From Sphingomonas sp. TDK1 (lineage in GTDB: Bacteria; Pseudomonadota; Alphaproteobacteria; Sphingomonadales; Sphingomonadaceae): a DNA stretch of 64,000 nucleotides. Below the pieces are notes generated by a model, which saw nothing but the letters and a program-made list of their open reading frames with translations, did no database searches and was not told the origin of the DNA. Both the position numbers and the translations under genes were made by a program. This document shows positions 7,042 through 15,042 of the stretch, one piece after another; position 1 is the first letter of the stretch, and every line of letters starts with the position of its first letter. The stretch spans positions 124,001-188,000 of the forward strand of contig NZ_LXVY01000003.1 of NCBI RefSeq assembly GCF_001650735.1. Direction: 5' to 3'.

Positions 7042-8424
7042 ATGCAAGGCTGGAAACCCGACATCACCGGAACCCTGGGTCCGAAATATCTCGCCATCGC
7101 CGAGGCAATTGCCCGCGATGTCGAGGCAGGCACGCTCAATGCGGGCGACCGCCTGCCGCCGCAGCGCATGCTGGCGGAGGCGCTGGGCGTGGACCTCACC
7201 ACCATCACCCGCGCTTATGGCGAAGCACAGCGTCTGGGTCTGATCGAAGGCGACGGCCGGCGGGGCAGCTTCGTCCGCGGCAAGAGCGAGCCGGCGGGGA
7301 TCCTGTACAAGGAACCCGCGGATGCCGGTATGAACGCCCCGCCCGAGGCGCCGGACCGGCTGCTCGAAAAGGCATTCGTCACCTCGGTGGCGCAGCTGCT
7401 CGGCCGCAGCGATGGTCCCGCACCTTTCCATTACCAGCCGCGCGGCGGCATGGCGCTCGCGCGCGAAGCCGGTGCGGCGCTGCTCCGCGGCCGGGGTGTT
7501 CCCGCGCAGGAAGATACGGTGCTTGTCAGCGCTGGCGGTCAGCATGCGCTGCATGCGGTGATCAGCACCGAGCTCCAGCCTGGCGACGTGCTTGCGGTGG
7601 GGGCATTCGTCTATCCCGGTCTGCTCTCGGTCGCCAGGCGCTATGGCCTGGGGCTGCGGACGGTTGCGAGCGATGGCGAGGGCATGTTGCCCGATGCCCT
7701 CGCCATCGCCTGCGCCGAGGGGGCGGTGGCGGCGGTGTATCTGGTGCCGACCAACGACAACCCGACTACCGCCACCATGGGCCCGGCCCGGCGTGCCGCG
7801 CTGGCCGAAGTGATCCGCGACCACGGCATCAAGCTTATCGAGGACGATGCCTATGGCCTGCTGCCCGAACGGCCGCTGACGCCGATCGCTTCCTTGGTAC
7901 CGGAGCGTAGCTGGCACATTGCAAGCGTCTCCAAGATCCTCTCGCCCGGCCTGCGCGTGGCTTGGGTGGCTGCGCCCGATGTGGCGGCTGCCTGGCGTCT
8001 GGCCGCGGATCTGCATGAGACCGCAGTAATGGCCCCGCCGCTCAATGTGGCGGTGGTAGCGGACTGGTTGCACGGAAGCACCTTCGATACGCTCTGCACC
8101 GCGATGCGAGCAGAGGCGCGGGCGCGGCAGGCAATTGCCCGCTCCGTGCTGCGCCCCGGCAGCTTCCACTCCCAGGAGGAAGGCTATCATCTGTGGATGC
8201 CGCTCCCGGGCGGCGCCAACGCGGCGGAGATCGTCAACGCGCTCCGCCCGCAGGGCTTGGCCGTGGTGGCAGGCGACGCCTTCGCGGTGGAGCCCGTCAG
8301 CGCCCCGCCCGCACTCAGAATTTCCATCGGCGGATCAACGCCACGCGACCGGCTGGAGCGTGCGCTGCGACTGCTGGGTGCACTTACCACGCCCGACGTG
8401 ACGCGAAAAATCGCGCTCGTCTAG
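7042..8424 (+). CDS. MocR/GntR-type PLP-dependent regulator
   Basis: About 460 residues. Residues ~12-80 form a GntR winged helix (RLPPQRMLAEALGVDLTTITRAY); from ~115 onward it is a fold-type-I aminotransferase domain with the PLP lysine at K298 in SVSKILSPGLR and D-D-A-Y-G before it. Such MocR proteins sense PLP or an amino compound. ATG 7042 has AGAAGG 6 bases upstream and gives the typical short N-terminus; ATGs at 7006 and 7018 are less likely. It precedes cydAB-hemA on the same strand; hemA also encodes a PLP enzyme, so a link between the regulator and heme precursor levels is plausible but inferred. Confidence 0.9.
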   Translation: MQGWKPDITGTLGPKYLAIAEAIARDVEAGTLNAGDRLPPQRMLAEALGVDLTTITRAYGEAQRLGLIEGDGRRGSFVRGKSEPAGILYKEPADAGMNAPPEAPDRLLEKAFVTSVAQLLGRSDGPAPFHYQPRGGMALAREAGAALLRGRGVPAQEDTVLVSAGGQHALHAVISTELQPGDVLAVGAFVYPGLLSVARRYGLGLRTVASDGEGMLPDALAIACAEGAVAAVYLVPTNDNPTTATMGPARRAALAEVIRDHGIKLIEDDAYGLLPERPLTPIASLVPERSWHIASVSKILSPGLRVAWVAAPDVAAAWRLAADLHETAVMAPPLNVAVVADWLHGSTFDTLCTAMRAEARARQAIARSVLRPGSFHSQEEGYHLWMPLPGGANAAEIVNALRPQGLAVVAGDAFAVEPVSAPPALRISIGGSTPRDRLERALRLLGALTTPDVTRKIALV

Positions 8425-8442
8425 GCGGCTCGACTGACCCCC

Positions 8443-8458
8443 GCCTGCTTCGGCAGGC
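8443..8458 (+). terminator. UUCG-tetraloop hairpin between mocR and cydA
   Basis: GCCTGC-TTCG-GCAGGC is a perfect 6-bp stem with a stable tetraloop, followed within 7 bases by TCTTTT. It could terminate the regulator transcript or partly attenuate read-through into the oxidase genes. Confidence 0.5.
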
Positions 8459-8486
8459 TGCAACTCTTTTCGGGAGGTTTCCTGCC

Positions 8487-9893
8487 ATGGGAGACGAAGC
8501 CCTTCTACTCGCGCGCGCCCAGTTCGCGTTCACAGTGTCGTTCCATTTCATCTTCCCGGCCTTCTCGATCGGCACGGCCAGTTTCCTGATGGTGCTGGAG
8601 GCGCTCTGGCTGAAGACCGGGCGTGGCGTGTATGCCAATCTCTACCGATACTGGCTCAAGATCTTTGCGGTGGCGTTCGGCATGGGCGTCGTCTCCGGGT
8701 TGGTGATGGCCTATCAGTTCGGCACCAACTGGTCGGTATTCTCGGACAAGGCGGGCCCGATCGTCGGGCCGTTGATGGCCTATGAGGTGATGACGGCCTT
8801 CTTCCTGGAAGCGGGTTTTCTGGGCGTGATGCTGTTCGGCATCAACAAGGTAGGGCCGAAGCTGCACTTCTTCGCCACTGCCATGGTCGCCTTGGGAACG
8901 CTGATCTCGGCCACCTGGATCGTCAGCACCAACAGCTGGATGCAGACTCCGGCGGGCTTCGTGATCAGCGACAAGGGTCAGTTCGTGCCCGCAGCGTCTT
9001 GGCTGCCGATCATCTTCAACCCCAGCTTTCCCTATCGCGTGGTTCATGTCGTGATCGCGGCCTATCTCACCACCTCGCTGGTGGTGGCGGGGGTGGGCGG
9101 CTGGCACCTGCTGCGCGACCGCACCAATCTGGGCGCGCGCAAGATGTTCTCCATGGCGATGTGGATGGTTGCGATCGCCGCCCCGGCCCAGATCCTGGCC
9201 GGCGACGCGCACGGGCTCAATACGCTCGAACACCAGCCGGTGAAGATCATGGCGATGGAGGGGCATTATGAAAGTCACCCGCACGGCGCGCCGCTGATCC
9301 TGTTCGGCATCCCCAATCCGGCGGCCAAGCGCATCGACTATGCGATTCAGATCCCGAAGATGTCGTCGCTGATCCTCAAGCACGATCCCAATGCAGCACT
9401 GGGCGGCCTGGACAGCGTGCGGGACGATCGCATTCCGCCGGTCCCCATCGTCTTCTTCACCTTCCGTATCATGGTGGGCTTGGGCTTCGCCATGCTGGGG
9501 CTGGCGTTGTTCGGCTTGGCGATGCGCGTCCGCCACAAGCTGTACGATGCTCCCTGGCTTCACCGGCTGGCGGTGCTGATGGGGCCGACCGGCTTCGTCG
9601 CGGTGATCGCCGGCTGGGTAACGACCGAGGTCGGGCGGCAACCCTTCACCGTCTATGGCTTCCTGCGGACGGCGCAGTCGCACTCGCCGCTCCAGGTTTC
9701 CGCCGTCGCGGCCTCGCTCGCCAGCTTTGTGATCGTTTATTTCATCGTGTTCGGTTCGGGCACCTATTACCTGCTGCGCCTGATGTCCAAGCCGCCCGCG
9801 CCGCACGAAACCGAGCCGGCCGCCATTCCGCAGCGCGCCGCCGGCATCACCCCCGCACCCGCGTTCGAAGGAGTCAGCGGCGATGCTCACTAA
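8487..9893 (+). CDS. cydA: Cytochrome bd (CIO-type) quinol oxidase subunit I
   Basis: A 468-residue multi-pass membrane protein. The start carries the heme-ligand region ARAQFAFTVSFHFIFPAFS; later GRQPFTVYG and the E-V-M-T-A-F-F-L-E-A-G-F-L-G helix are typical of CydA. The short loop after the QL-like middle section is like the cyanide-insensitive oxidase (CioA) branch, which can lack heme d. It oxidises quinol and reduces oxygen without pumping protons. GGGAGG lies 9 bases before ATG 8487. The 3' end overlaps cydB by 11 bp. Confidence 0.95.
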   Translation: MGDEALLLARAQFAFTVSFHFIFPAFSIGTASFLMVLEALWLKTGRGVYANLYRYWLKIFAVAFGMGVVSGLVMAYQFGTNWSVFSDKAGPIVGPLMAYEVMTAFFLEAGFLGVMLFGINKVGPKLHFFATAMVALGTLISATWIVSTNSWMQTPAGFVISDKGQFVPAASWLPIIFNPSFPYRVVHVVIAAYLTTSLVVAGVGGWHLLRDRTNLGARKMFSMAMWMVAIAAPAQILAGDAHGLNTLEHQPVKIMAMEGHYESHPHGAPLILFGIPNPAAKRIDYAIQIPKMSSLILKHDPNAALGGLDSVRDDRIPPVPIVFFTFRIMVGLGFAMLGLALFGLAMRVRHKLYDAPWLHRLAVLMGPTGFVAVIAGWVTTEVGRQPFTVYGFLRTAQSHSPLQVSAVAASLASFVIVYFIVFGSGTYYLLRLMSKPPAPHETEPAAIPQRAAGITPAPAFEGVSGDAH

Positions 9894-10890
9894 TCCCGAT
9901 CTCGCTACCGTCTGGGCGTTCATCATCGCCTTCGCCATCTTCGCCTATGTGGTGATGGACGGGTTTGACCTGGGCATCGGCATCCTTTTTCCCACGCTGA
10001 AGGTTGGCGCAGAGCGCGATCAGGCAATGAACTCGATCGCGCCGGTATGGGACGGCAACGAAACCTGGCTGGTGATGGGCGGGGGCGGGCTCATGGCCGC
10101 ATTCCCGCTCGCCTATGCGGTGATCCTGCCCGCCACCTATCCGCTGGTGATCGCGATGCTGCTCGGCCTCGTTTTCCGCGGCGTGGCGTTCGAATATCGT
10201 TGGCGCGACCCGCGCCACCGCCCGGCTTGGGATCTCGCCTTCTGCATCGGCTCCGTCGTCGCTACCTTCGCGCAGGGTGTGATGCTGGGTGCGGTGCTGC
10301 AGGGCATTCATGTCGTCGACCGCGCCTATGCGGGCGGCAGCTTCGACTGGCTCACTCCGTTCAGCCTGCTTACCGGCGTCTCGCTGTTGATCGGCTATGC
10401 GATGCTGGGCGCGAGTTGGCTGATCGGCAAGACGCATGGGGATGCACAGGACCATGCCCGGCGCACCGCGTTCACGCTCGGCATCCTGACTATCCTTGCC
10501 ATGGCTGCGGTCAGCCTGGCCACGCCGTTCCTGGCGATCGACTATTGGCACCGCTGGTTCCGTATGCCGGGCGTGCTGTTCACCGCCCAGGTGCCGCTCG
10601 CCACCGGCATCGCCACCTTCCTGTTCTTCTGGAGCCTTAAGCGGGGCCGCGAACGTCTGCCCTTTCTGCTGGCGTTGGTGATGTTCGGCCTCGGCTTCAT
10701 CGGCCTGGGGATCAGCATGTTTCCCTATGTCGTGCCGCGCGCGCTTACCATCTGGGACACCGCCGCGCCGCAGAGCAGCCAGATCTTCATGCTGGTCGGC
10801 GCGGTGTTCATCCTGCCGTTGATCCTCACCTATACCGGCTGGGCCTATTACGTGTTCCGGGGAAAGACCGTGACCGAGGGCTATCATTGA
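9883..10890 (+). CDS. cydB: Cytochrome bd (CIO-type) quinol oxidase subunit II
   Basis: A 335-residue integral membrane subunit that supports CydA. Family signature at the start: YVVMDGFDLGIGILFP, then WDGNETWLVMGGG near residues 53-65 and FPLAYAV. About eight or nine hydrophobic helices are visible. Length agrees with CioB/CydB. It overlaps cydA by 11 bp and its stop overlaps the start of the next small gene (TGATG), so all three are translationally coupled. Confidence 0.95.
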   Translation: MLTNPDLATVWAFIIAFAIFAYVVMDGFDLGIGILFPTLKVGAERDQAMNSIAPVWDGNETWLVMGGGGLMAAFPLAYAVILPATYPLVIAMLLGLVFRGVAFEYRWRDPRHRPAWDLAFCIGSVVATFAQGVMLGAVLQGIHVVDRAYAGGSFDWLTPFSLLTGVSLLIGYAMLGASWLIGKTHGDAQDHARRTAFTLGILTILAMAAVSLATPFLAIDYWHRWFRMPGVLFTAQVPLATGIATFLFFWSLKRGRERLPFLLALVMFGLGFIGLGISMFPYVVPRALTIWDTAAPQSSQIFMLVGAVFILPLILTYTGWAYYVFRGKTVTEGYH

Positions 10891-11012
10891 TGCCCGCCCG
10901 GCCGCTCGCGCCGCTGTGGCAGCGGTTGGGCTGGATGGTGCTGATCTGGGCCCTCAGCGTATCCGCCCTCGGCATCGTCGCCAGCGTGATCCGCTGGTGG
11001 CTGCATCCCTGA
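10890..11012 (+). CDS. DUF2474 small membrane peptide (CydX-like role)
   Basis: A 40-residue protein beginning at ATG 10890 inside the cydB stop (TGATG). It holds one transmembrane helix (about residues 13-34) with a positively charged start (R-L-G-W) and ends R-W-W-L-H-P. This matches the DUF2474 family found after cioAB genes, which are thought to serve like CydX as an extra subunit of the oxidase. It is followed by AAAGGAG for hemA. Confidence 0.8.
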   Translation: MPARPLAPLWQRLGWMVLIWALSVSALGIVASVIRWWLHP

Positions 11013-11025
11013 AAGGAGCCGACGC

Positions 11026-12255
11026 ATGGACACGAATGCGTTCTTCGAAGACCTGTTGACCCTTACGCGGCTGGACGGCCGCTACCGCACCTTCACGCAG
11101 TTGGAGCGCATCGCCGGCGCCTTTCCGCATGCGCTCTGGCATCGGCCCCAGGGCGACACCCGAGAAGTCACCGTTTGGTGCAGCAACGACTATCTCGGCA
11201 TGGGTCAGCACCCGGAGGTGCTGGCAGCGATGCATGAGACGATCGCCCGATCCGGCGCGGGAACCGGCGGCACGCGCAACATCTCGGGCACGGTGCGCGA
11301 GCATGTCGCACTCGAGCAGGAACTGGCGGGGCTGCACGGCAAGGAGGCGGCGCTGCTGTTCACCTCGGGCTGGATCTCGAACCTGGCCGCGCTCGGCACG
11401 CTGGGTCGGCTGCTGCCGAACTGCGCGATCTTCTCGGACGCGCTCAACCATAATTCGATGATCGAGGGCATTCGCCGCTCGGGTGCCGAGCGCTTCATCT
11501 TCCGCCACAACGACGTCGCGCATCTGGAGGAACTGCTCGGATCGGTCGATCCGGAGCGGCCGAAGATCATCGCGTTCGAGAGCGTCTATTCGATGGACGG
11601 CGACATCGCGCCGATCGCCGCGATCTGCGACCTCGCCGACCGATACGGCGCCATCACCTATCTCGACGAGGTCCACGCCGTCGGCATGTACGGCCCGCAT
11701 GGCGGCGGCATCGCCGAGCGCGAGGGGCTGGCGGACCGGATCAGCATCATCGAAGGCACGCTTGCCAAGGCCTTTGGCGTCATCGGCGGCTATGTCGCGG
11801 GGCCCGCGTTGCTGATCGACGTGATCCGCAGCTTTGCCGAGAGCTTCATCTTTACCACTTCGCTCTGCCCGCATCTCGCGGCCGGTGCCCTGGCGGCAGT
11901 GCGGCACCTGCGGCAAAGCGATGGCGAGCGGTCGCTGCAACAGGCCGCCGTTTCCAGGTTGAAGGCTGCGCTCGCCGCGGAGGGCCTGCCCGTCGCACGG
12001 GACAGCGCCAGCCATATTGTGCCGCTGATGGTAGGCGACGCGCATCTCTGTCGGGCGATCAGCACGGCGCTGCTGGAGGAATACGGAATCTACGTCCAGC
12101 CGATCAATTATCCCACCGTACCGGTAGGACAGGAGCGGCTGCGCATCACGCCCACACCATTCCACGACGATGAGCATATCCGCACGCTGGTGGCCGCGCT
12201 CGTATCGATCCGCGCGCGTCTCGGCTGGGGTTTGGCCGCGAGGGTTGCTGCCTGA
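11026..12255 (+). CDS. hemA: 5-aminolevulinate synthase
   Basis: A 409-residue cytoplasmic PLP enzyme that condenses glycine and succinyl-CoA to 5-aminolevulinate, the first step of heme synthesis by the C4 route. Signatures include [33 protein letters not shown] and the PLP lysine K248 in [19 protein letters not shown] is 8 bases before ATG 11026. It lies 13 bp after the oxidase peptide gene, so the operon couples heme supply with a heme-rich oxidase. Whether another hemA exists elsewhere cannot be seen. Confidence 0.95.
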   Translation: MDTNAFFEDLLTLTRLDGRYRTFTQLERIAGAFPHALWHRPQGDTREVTVWCSNDYLGMGQHPEVLAAMHETIARSGAGTGGTRNISGTVREHVALEQELAGLHGKEAALLFTSGWISNLAALGTLGRLLPNCAIFSDALNHNSMIEGIRRSGAERFIFRHNDVAHLEELLGSVDPERPKIIAFESVYSMDGDIAPIAAICDLADRYGAITYLDEVHAVGMYGPHGGGIAEREGLADRISIIEGTLAKAFGVIGGYVAGPALLIDVIRSFAESFIFTTSLCPHLAAGALAAVRHLRQSDGERSLQQAAVSRLKAALAAEGLPVARDSASHIVPLMVGDAHLCRAISTALLEEYGIYVQPINYPTVPVGQERLRITPTPFHDDEHIRTLVAALVSIRARLGWGLAARVAA

Positions 12256-12263
12256 CGGATAGG

Positions 12264-12278
12264 CTGGGCGCGGCCCAG
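12264..12278. terminator. Hairpin between hemA and convergent hydrolase
   Basis: CTGGGC-GCG-GCCCAG lies between the two convergent stops. A competing pairing of GGGCGC with GCGCCC a little downstream is also possible. No T tract follows, so strength is uncertain. Confidence 0.4.
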
Positions 12279-12300
12279 AGGCAGCGCCCGGCAGTCACGT

Positions 12301-13137
12301 TCAGGCTTGGCGATAACCGGACTGCACCCAGTTGACGATCAGTTCGGCATAGCGGGGCGCGGCGTCTTCCCAGACGAAGTGCCCGCTGTCGACCACCTCG
12401 TGGACGCAATGCGGCAGCCGCTCTTGCAGGAACTCGCCGTTCGACGTCGGCACGAACGGATCATCCTTGCCCGAGATGACGAGAACCGGCGTGGCAATGC
12501 TGTCCAGAATCTCGCCGAGGCGCGGAAGATCGCGGGTATAGGCGCGGACGAAATCCGCGGCTTCGTTCCACCGGCTGCCTGCCGAGGATTGGCGGTAATC
12601 CTCCAGCACCTCTTCCGCGATCGGCACGCGTGCGGTCGAACGGATCAGGCCCACTACCTGCTCGCCACCATCGACACCGGCAAAATCTGCGCGGCTGCTG
12701 GCGACGATCTGCCGCAGTGGCTCACCGAGCAGGGGCAAGGCAATTCCGCCACTGCCGGCGACGATGCTTTCGAAGCGGTTCGGGTGCTGGAGGGCGGCAA
12801 ACAGTGCCGCAAGCGTGCCGATATCGGGTACGATCGCATGCACGCGCTCCAGTTCCAGCATGTCGAGCAGTACCGGCAGGAAAGCGCCCATTGCCTGCGG
12901 CGACATCAGGCTTGCGCTAACGTCCGACTGGCCGAAGCCGGGCAGGTCGACGGCGACCACCGGCCCCAGCTGCTCGAGCTCAGCCCAGACTCTGTCGAAG
13001 GCGCGGATGCTTTCGGGATAGGGCGCCGTGAGAAAGAGCGGCGTCCCTTCGCTCCGGCCGCCCTTGCGGATACGAATGCGAATGCCGTCTACCGTGATGG
13101 TTTCCAGCGTCGGTGTAGTGGTCGTGGCGGTGGTCAT
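12301..13137 (-). CDS. Alpha/beta hydrolase with Asp at the nucleophile elbow
   Basis: A 278-residue alpha/beta-hydrolase-fold enzyme. The oxyanion region is LTAPYPES rather than H-G; the nucleophile elbow reads V-P-D-I-G, with aspartate where most hydrolases have serine, as in haloalkane dehalogenases and epoxide hydrolases. The acid residue is probably in SGKDDPFVP and the histidine in DSGHFVWED. The substrate cannot be assigned. It lies 10 bp after the broken hydrolase gene on the same strand, with GAAGGAAAG as ribosome site. Confidence 0.8.
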   Translation of the reverse strand: MTTATTTTPTLETITVDGIRIRIRKGGRSEGTPLFLTAPYPESIRAFDRVWAELEQLGPVVAVDLPGFGQSDVSASLMSPQAMGAFLPVLLDMLELERVHAIVPDIGTLAALFAALQHPNRFESIVAGSGGIALPLLGEPLRQIVASSRADFAGVDGGEQVVGLIRSTARVPIAEEVLEDYRQSSAGSRWNEAADFVRAYTRDLPRLGEILDSIATPVLVISGKDDPFVPTSNGEFLQERLPHCVHEVVDSGHFVWEDAAPRYAELIVNWVQSGYRQA

Positions 13138-13147
13138 GGACTTTCCT

Positions 13148-13947
13148 TCAGGCGGAGAGAAATGCGTTCACGCCGCGGGCGAATTCGGCGTGGTGCTGGA
13201 ACAGAAAGCAGTTGCCGACATCGGGGTAGATCTTCACCTCGGCCTGTGGGGGCAGGTCGGCCATCAAATGCGAGGGGCTGGGCGGGATCATCGCATCGGC
13301 ATCGCCGTTGGCAACGAAGGTCGGCTGGCGGATGCTCTGCAGGCGCTGGAGCTTGGTATGATCGGCCACGCCCCAGGCGCCTACCGCGTCATAATGGACG
13401 TTGCGGGTCTGCATGCTGCCCGCAACGTCGCGATGCTCTGTGCGGGCGAGGAATCGACCGAGATAATCCCGGCCGGCAGCCCGACTGGTCGCGGTGGGTT
13501 CGAAGAAAGCGTGGGGCAGTTCGGCGGCGCCGGGCACGTCCTTGCGGACGGCATCTGCGATGTCTTTGCGCCAGCCATGCACGTTCGGTCCGCCTCGCGG
13601 GCCGGTCGCGACGACGAACCCGCCGAGCGAGAAGCCGAGCAGGTCGATATGGGGCAGCCCAATCACGTCGATGAAGGCCAGCAGGTAGCGCGCCATTTCG
13701 GAGATAGTTGCGGGCTGGTACCGCTGGTGCGGCTGGCACCGCGATTATTGACGAGGATTAGTTCACGCTCCGCAGCAAGCGCGTCGAGCAATGCGGGATC
13801 CCAGGTGTCGAGGTCGCCGCTGAAACGTGGCAGGAGTATGAGCGGCGTGCCCCCGGGGTGCCCGTAGCGGCGATAGGCAGAGCGGATGCCGTCTGCCGCC
13901 TCGACAAAGCGCGTGGGGGCGTTGGGGCTGGTGTCGGTGTCAGACAT
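13148..13947 (-). pseudogene. Frameshifted alpha/beta hydrolase
   Basis: Two reading frames make up one hydrolase. The first (start 13947, MSDTDTS) runs to NNRGASRTSGTSPQ and then goes out of frame; the second resumes as ISEMARYLLAFIDVIGL. One base appears missing at about 13706-13707 (minus strand CAA-CT-ATC where CAA-NCT-ATC would restore frame). Downstream, GFSLGGFVVA jumps straight to TGPRGG; relatives of this family usually have about 20 more residues there, so an in-frame deletion near 13607-13615 is also likely. The catalytic serine (GFSLGG) remains. Two lesions argue for a decayed gene rather than a sequencing error. Confidence 0.75.
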
Positions 13948-14265
13948 GGCGAACTCCAACAGCCTGTGATGACGGCCAGAATTCGCCTTTTGAGCAACCC
14001 GCGCCATTGGTCCGCGGAAGGGGGTGGCCGATGCCTAGGTATGAGGGACTGCGGCATCGATACCGGATAAGGCATTCCCAAGTCCGGCGCGTTGTCGTCA
14101 CGTCATGTCGTTCTGCCGCATATGCGGAAGGCGCGGTGCGGATTGGCCGCCGCGGCGACGTTTGATGCTTTGACATCACTGCGTTACAAAAAGCCGGAAT
14201 TCGGCCTGCTTGCCGCCCTGTTCCGGCGGTCTATATCGCTCGCACCTGCAGCAAAGAACGATACG
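13948..14265. other. Divergent intergenic region
   Basis: About 320 bp between the broken hydrolase and the deacetylase-like gene. It contains a perfect 12-bp palindrome CCGCATATGCGG (14116-14127), a CCGGA/TCCGG pair spaced by 15 bp (14063-14087) and a TTGACA (14170-14175) with no good -10 at the right distance. An upstream extension of the deacetylase frame through this region is not supported by a ribosome site. Confidence 0.4.
14210..14237 (+). promoter_or_regulatory. Candidate promoter for deacetylase-glycosyltransferase pair
   Basis: TTGCCG (14210-14215), a 16-bp spacer and TATATC (14232-14237) lie 29 bp before the chosen start at 14266. Confidence 0.4.
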
Positions 14266-15042
14266 ATGACCGCACTGAACCGCCCCACCGGGCCCCAAGG
14301 CCCCAGCCTGCTCGCATCCATCCATGATGTCGGGCCTCGATCCGAGGGCGCGGTCGATCAGCTTTCCGAGTTGTTCCTGCGGCATATCGGCGCCCCCCGC
14401 TATGCGATGCTGGTGGTGCCGGATCATTGGGGCTCGGCGCCGCTGACGCCCGGCAGCCCCTTCGCCACCCGGCTACGCGGCTGGGCGGATTCGGGAATCG
14501 AGATGTTCCTGCACGGCTGGTTCCACCGAGACGTGTCGGAACACGCATCCGTCAGCGCGCGGTTCAAGGCCAAGCACATGACCGCGGGTGAGGGCGAGTT
14601 CCTCGGGCTCGGCTATGCGACAGCGCGCGATCGCATGGAGCGCGGACGCGCATTGGTGGAGGACATCATCGGCCGCCCCGTTACCGGTTTCATCGCTCCG
14701 GCGTGGCTCTATGGCGAAGGCGCCCGCGAGGCGCTGCGTGACCTGGGCTTCGCGTTGGCCGAGGATCATTTCCGCGTGTGGGCGCCGCAACAGGCGGATC
14801 GCGTGCTCGCCAAAGGGCCGGTGATTACCTGGGCCAGTCGCAGCAAGAGCCGTATAGCCTCGTCGCTGGCCGTCGCTGCGCTCGCGCGCGCGCTGCTCCC
14901 GCGGCGCCCCGCCATGCGGCTCGGCGTGCATCCGGGGGACGTTACCGTGCCGGCACTGCTGACGAGCATCGACAAGACGCTCGGCGCGCTGACCAAGGGC
15001 GGTCGCTTCGGCCAATATCGTGAACTGCTGGAGACGCATTGA
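14266..15042 (+). CDS. Polysaccharide-deacetylase-like protein (DUF2334)
   Basis: A 258-residue cytoplasmic protein. L-L-A-S-I-H-D-V-G-P-R near residue 13, FLHGWFHRD near 82-90 and G-F-I-A-P-A-W-L-Y match the NodB-like deacetylase barrel of the DUF2334 type, with D in HDV and two histidines of H-G-W-F-H as probable metal ligands. Such enzymes remove acetyl groups from a sugar lipid or glycan. The next gene, a glycosyltransferase, starts inside its stop (TGATG), so the two probably act on the same glycolipid or glycan. The start ATG 14266 begins at MTALNRP; the longer upstream frame lacks support. Confidence 0.8.
   Translation: MTALNRPTGPQGPSLLASIHDVGPRSEGAVDQLSELFLRHIGAPRYAMLVVPDHWGSAPLTPGSPFATRLRGWADSGIEMFLHGWFHRDVSEHASVSARFKAKHMTAGEGEFLGLGYATARDRMERGRALVEDIIGRPVTGFIAPAWLYGEGAREALRDLGFALAEDHFRVWAPQQADRVLAKGPVITWASRSKSRIASSLAVAALARALLPRRPAMRLGVHPGDVTVPALLTSIDKTLGALTKGGRFGQYRELLETH

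Noticed and set aside
14170..14200. A promoter starting with the exact TTGACA at 14170
   Set aside because: No -10-like sequence lies at 16-18 bp; the TTGCCG/TATATC pair further downstream is a better candidate.
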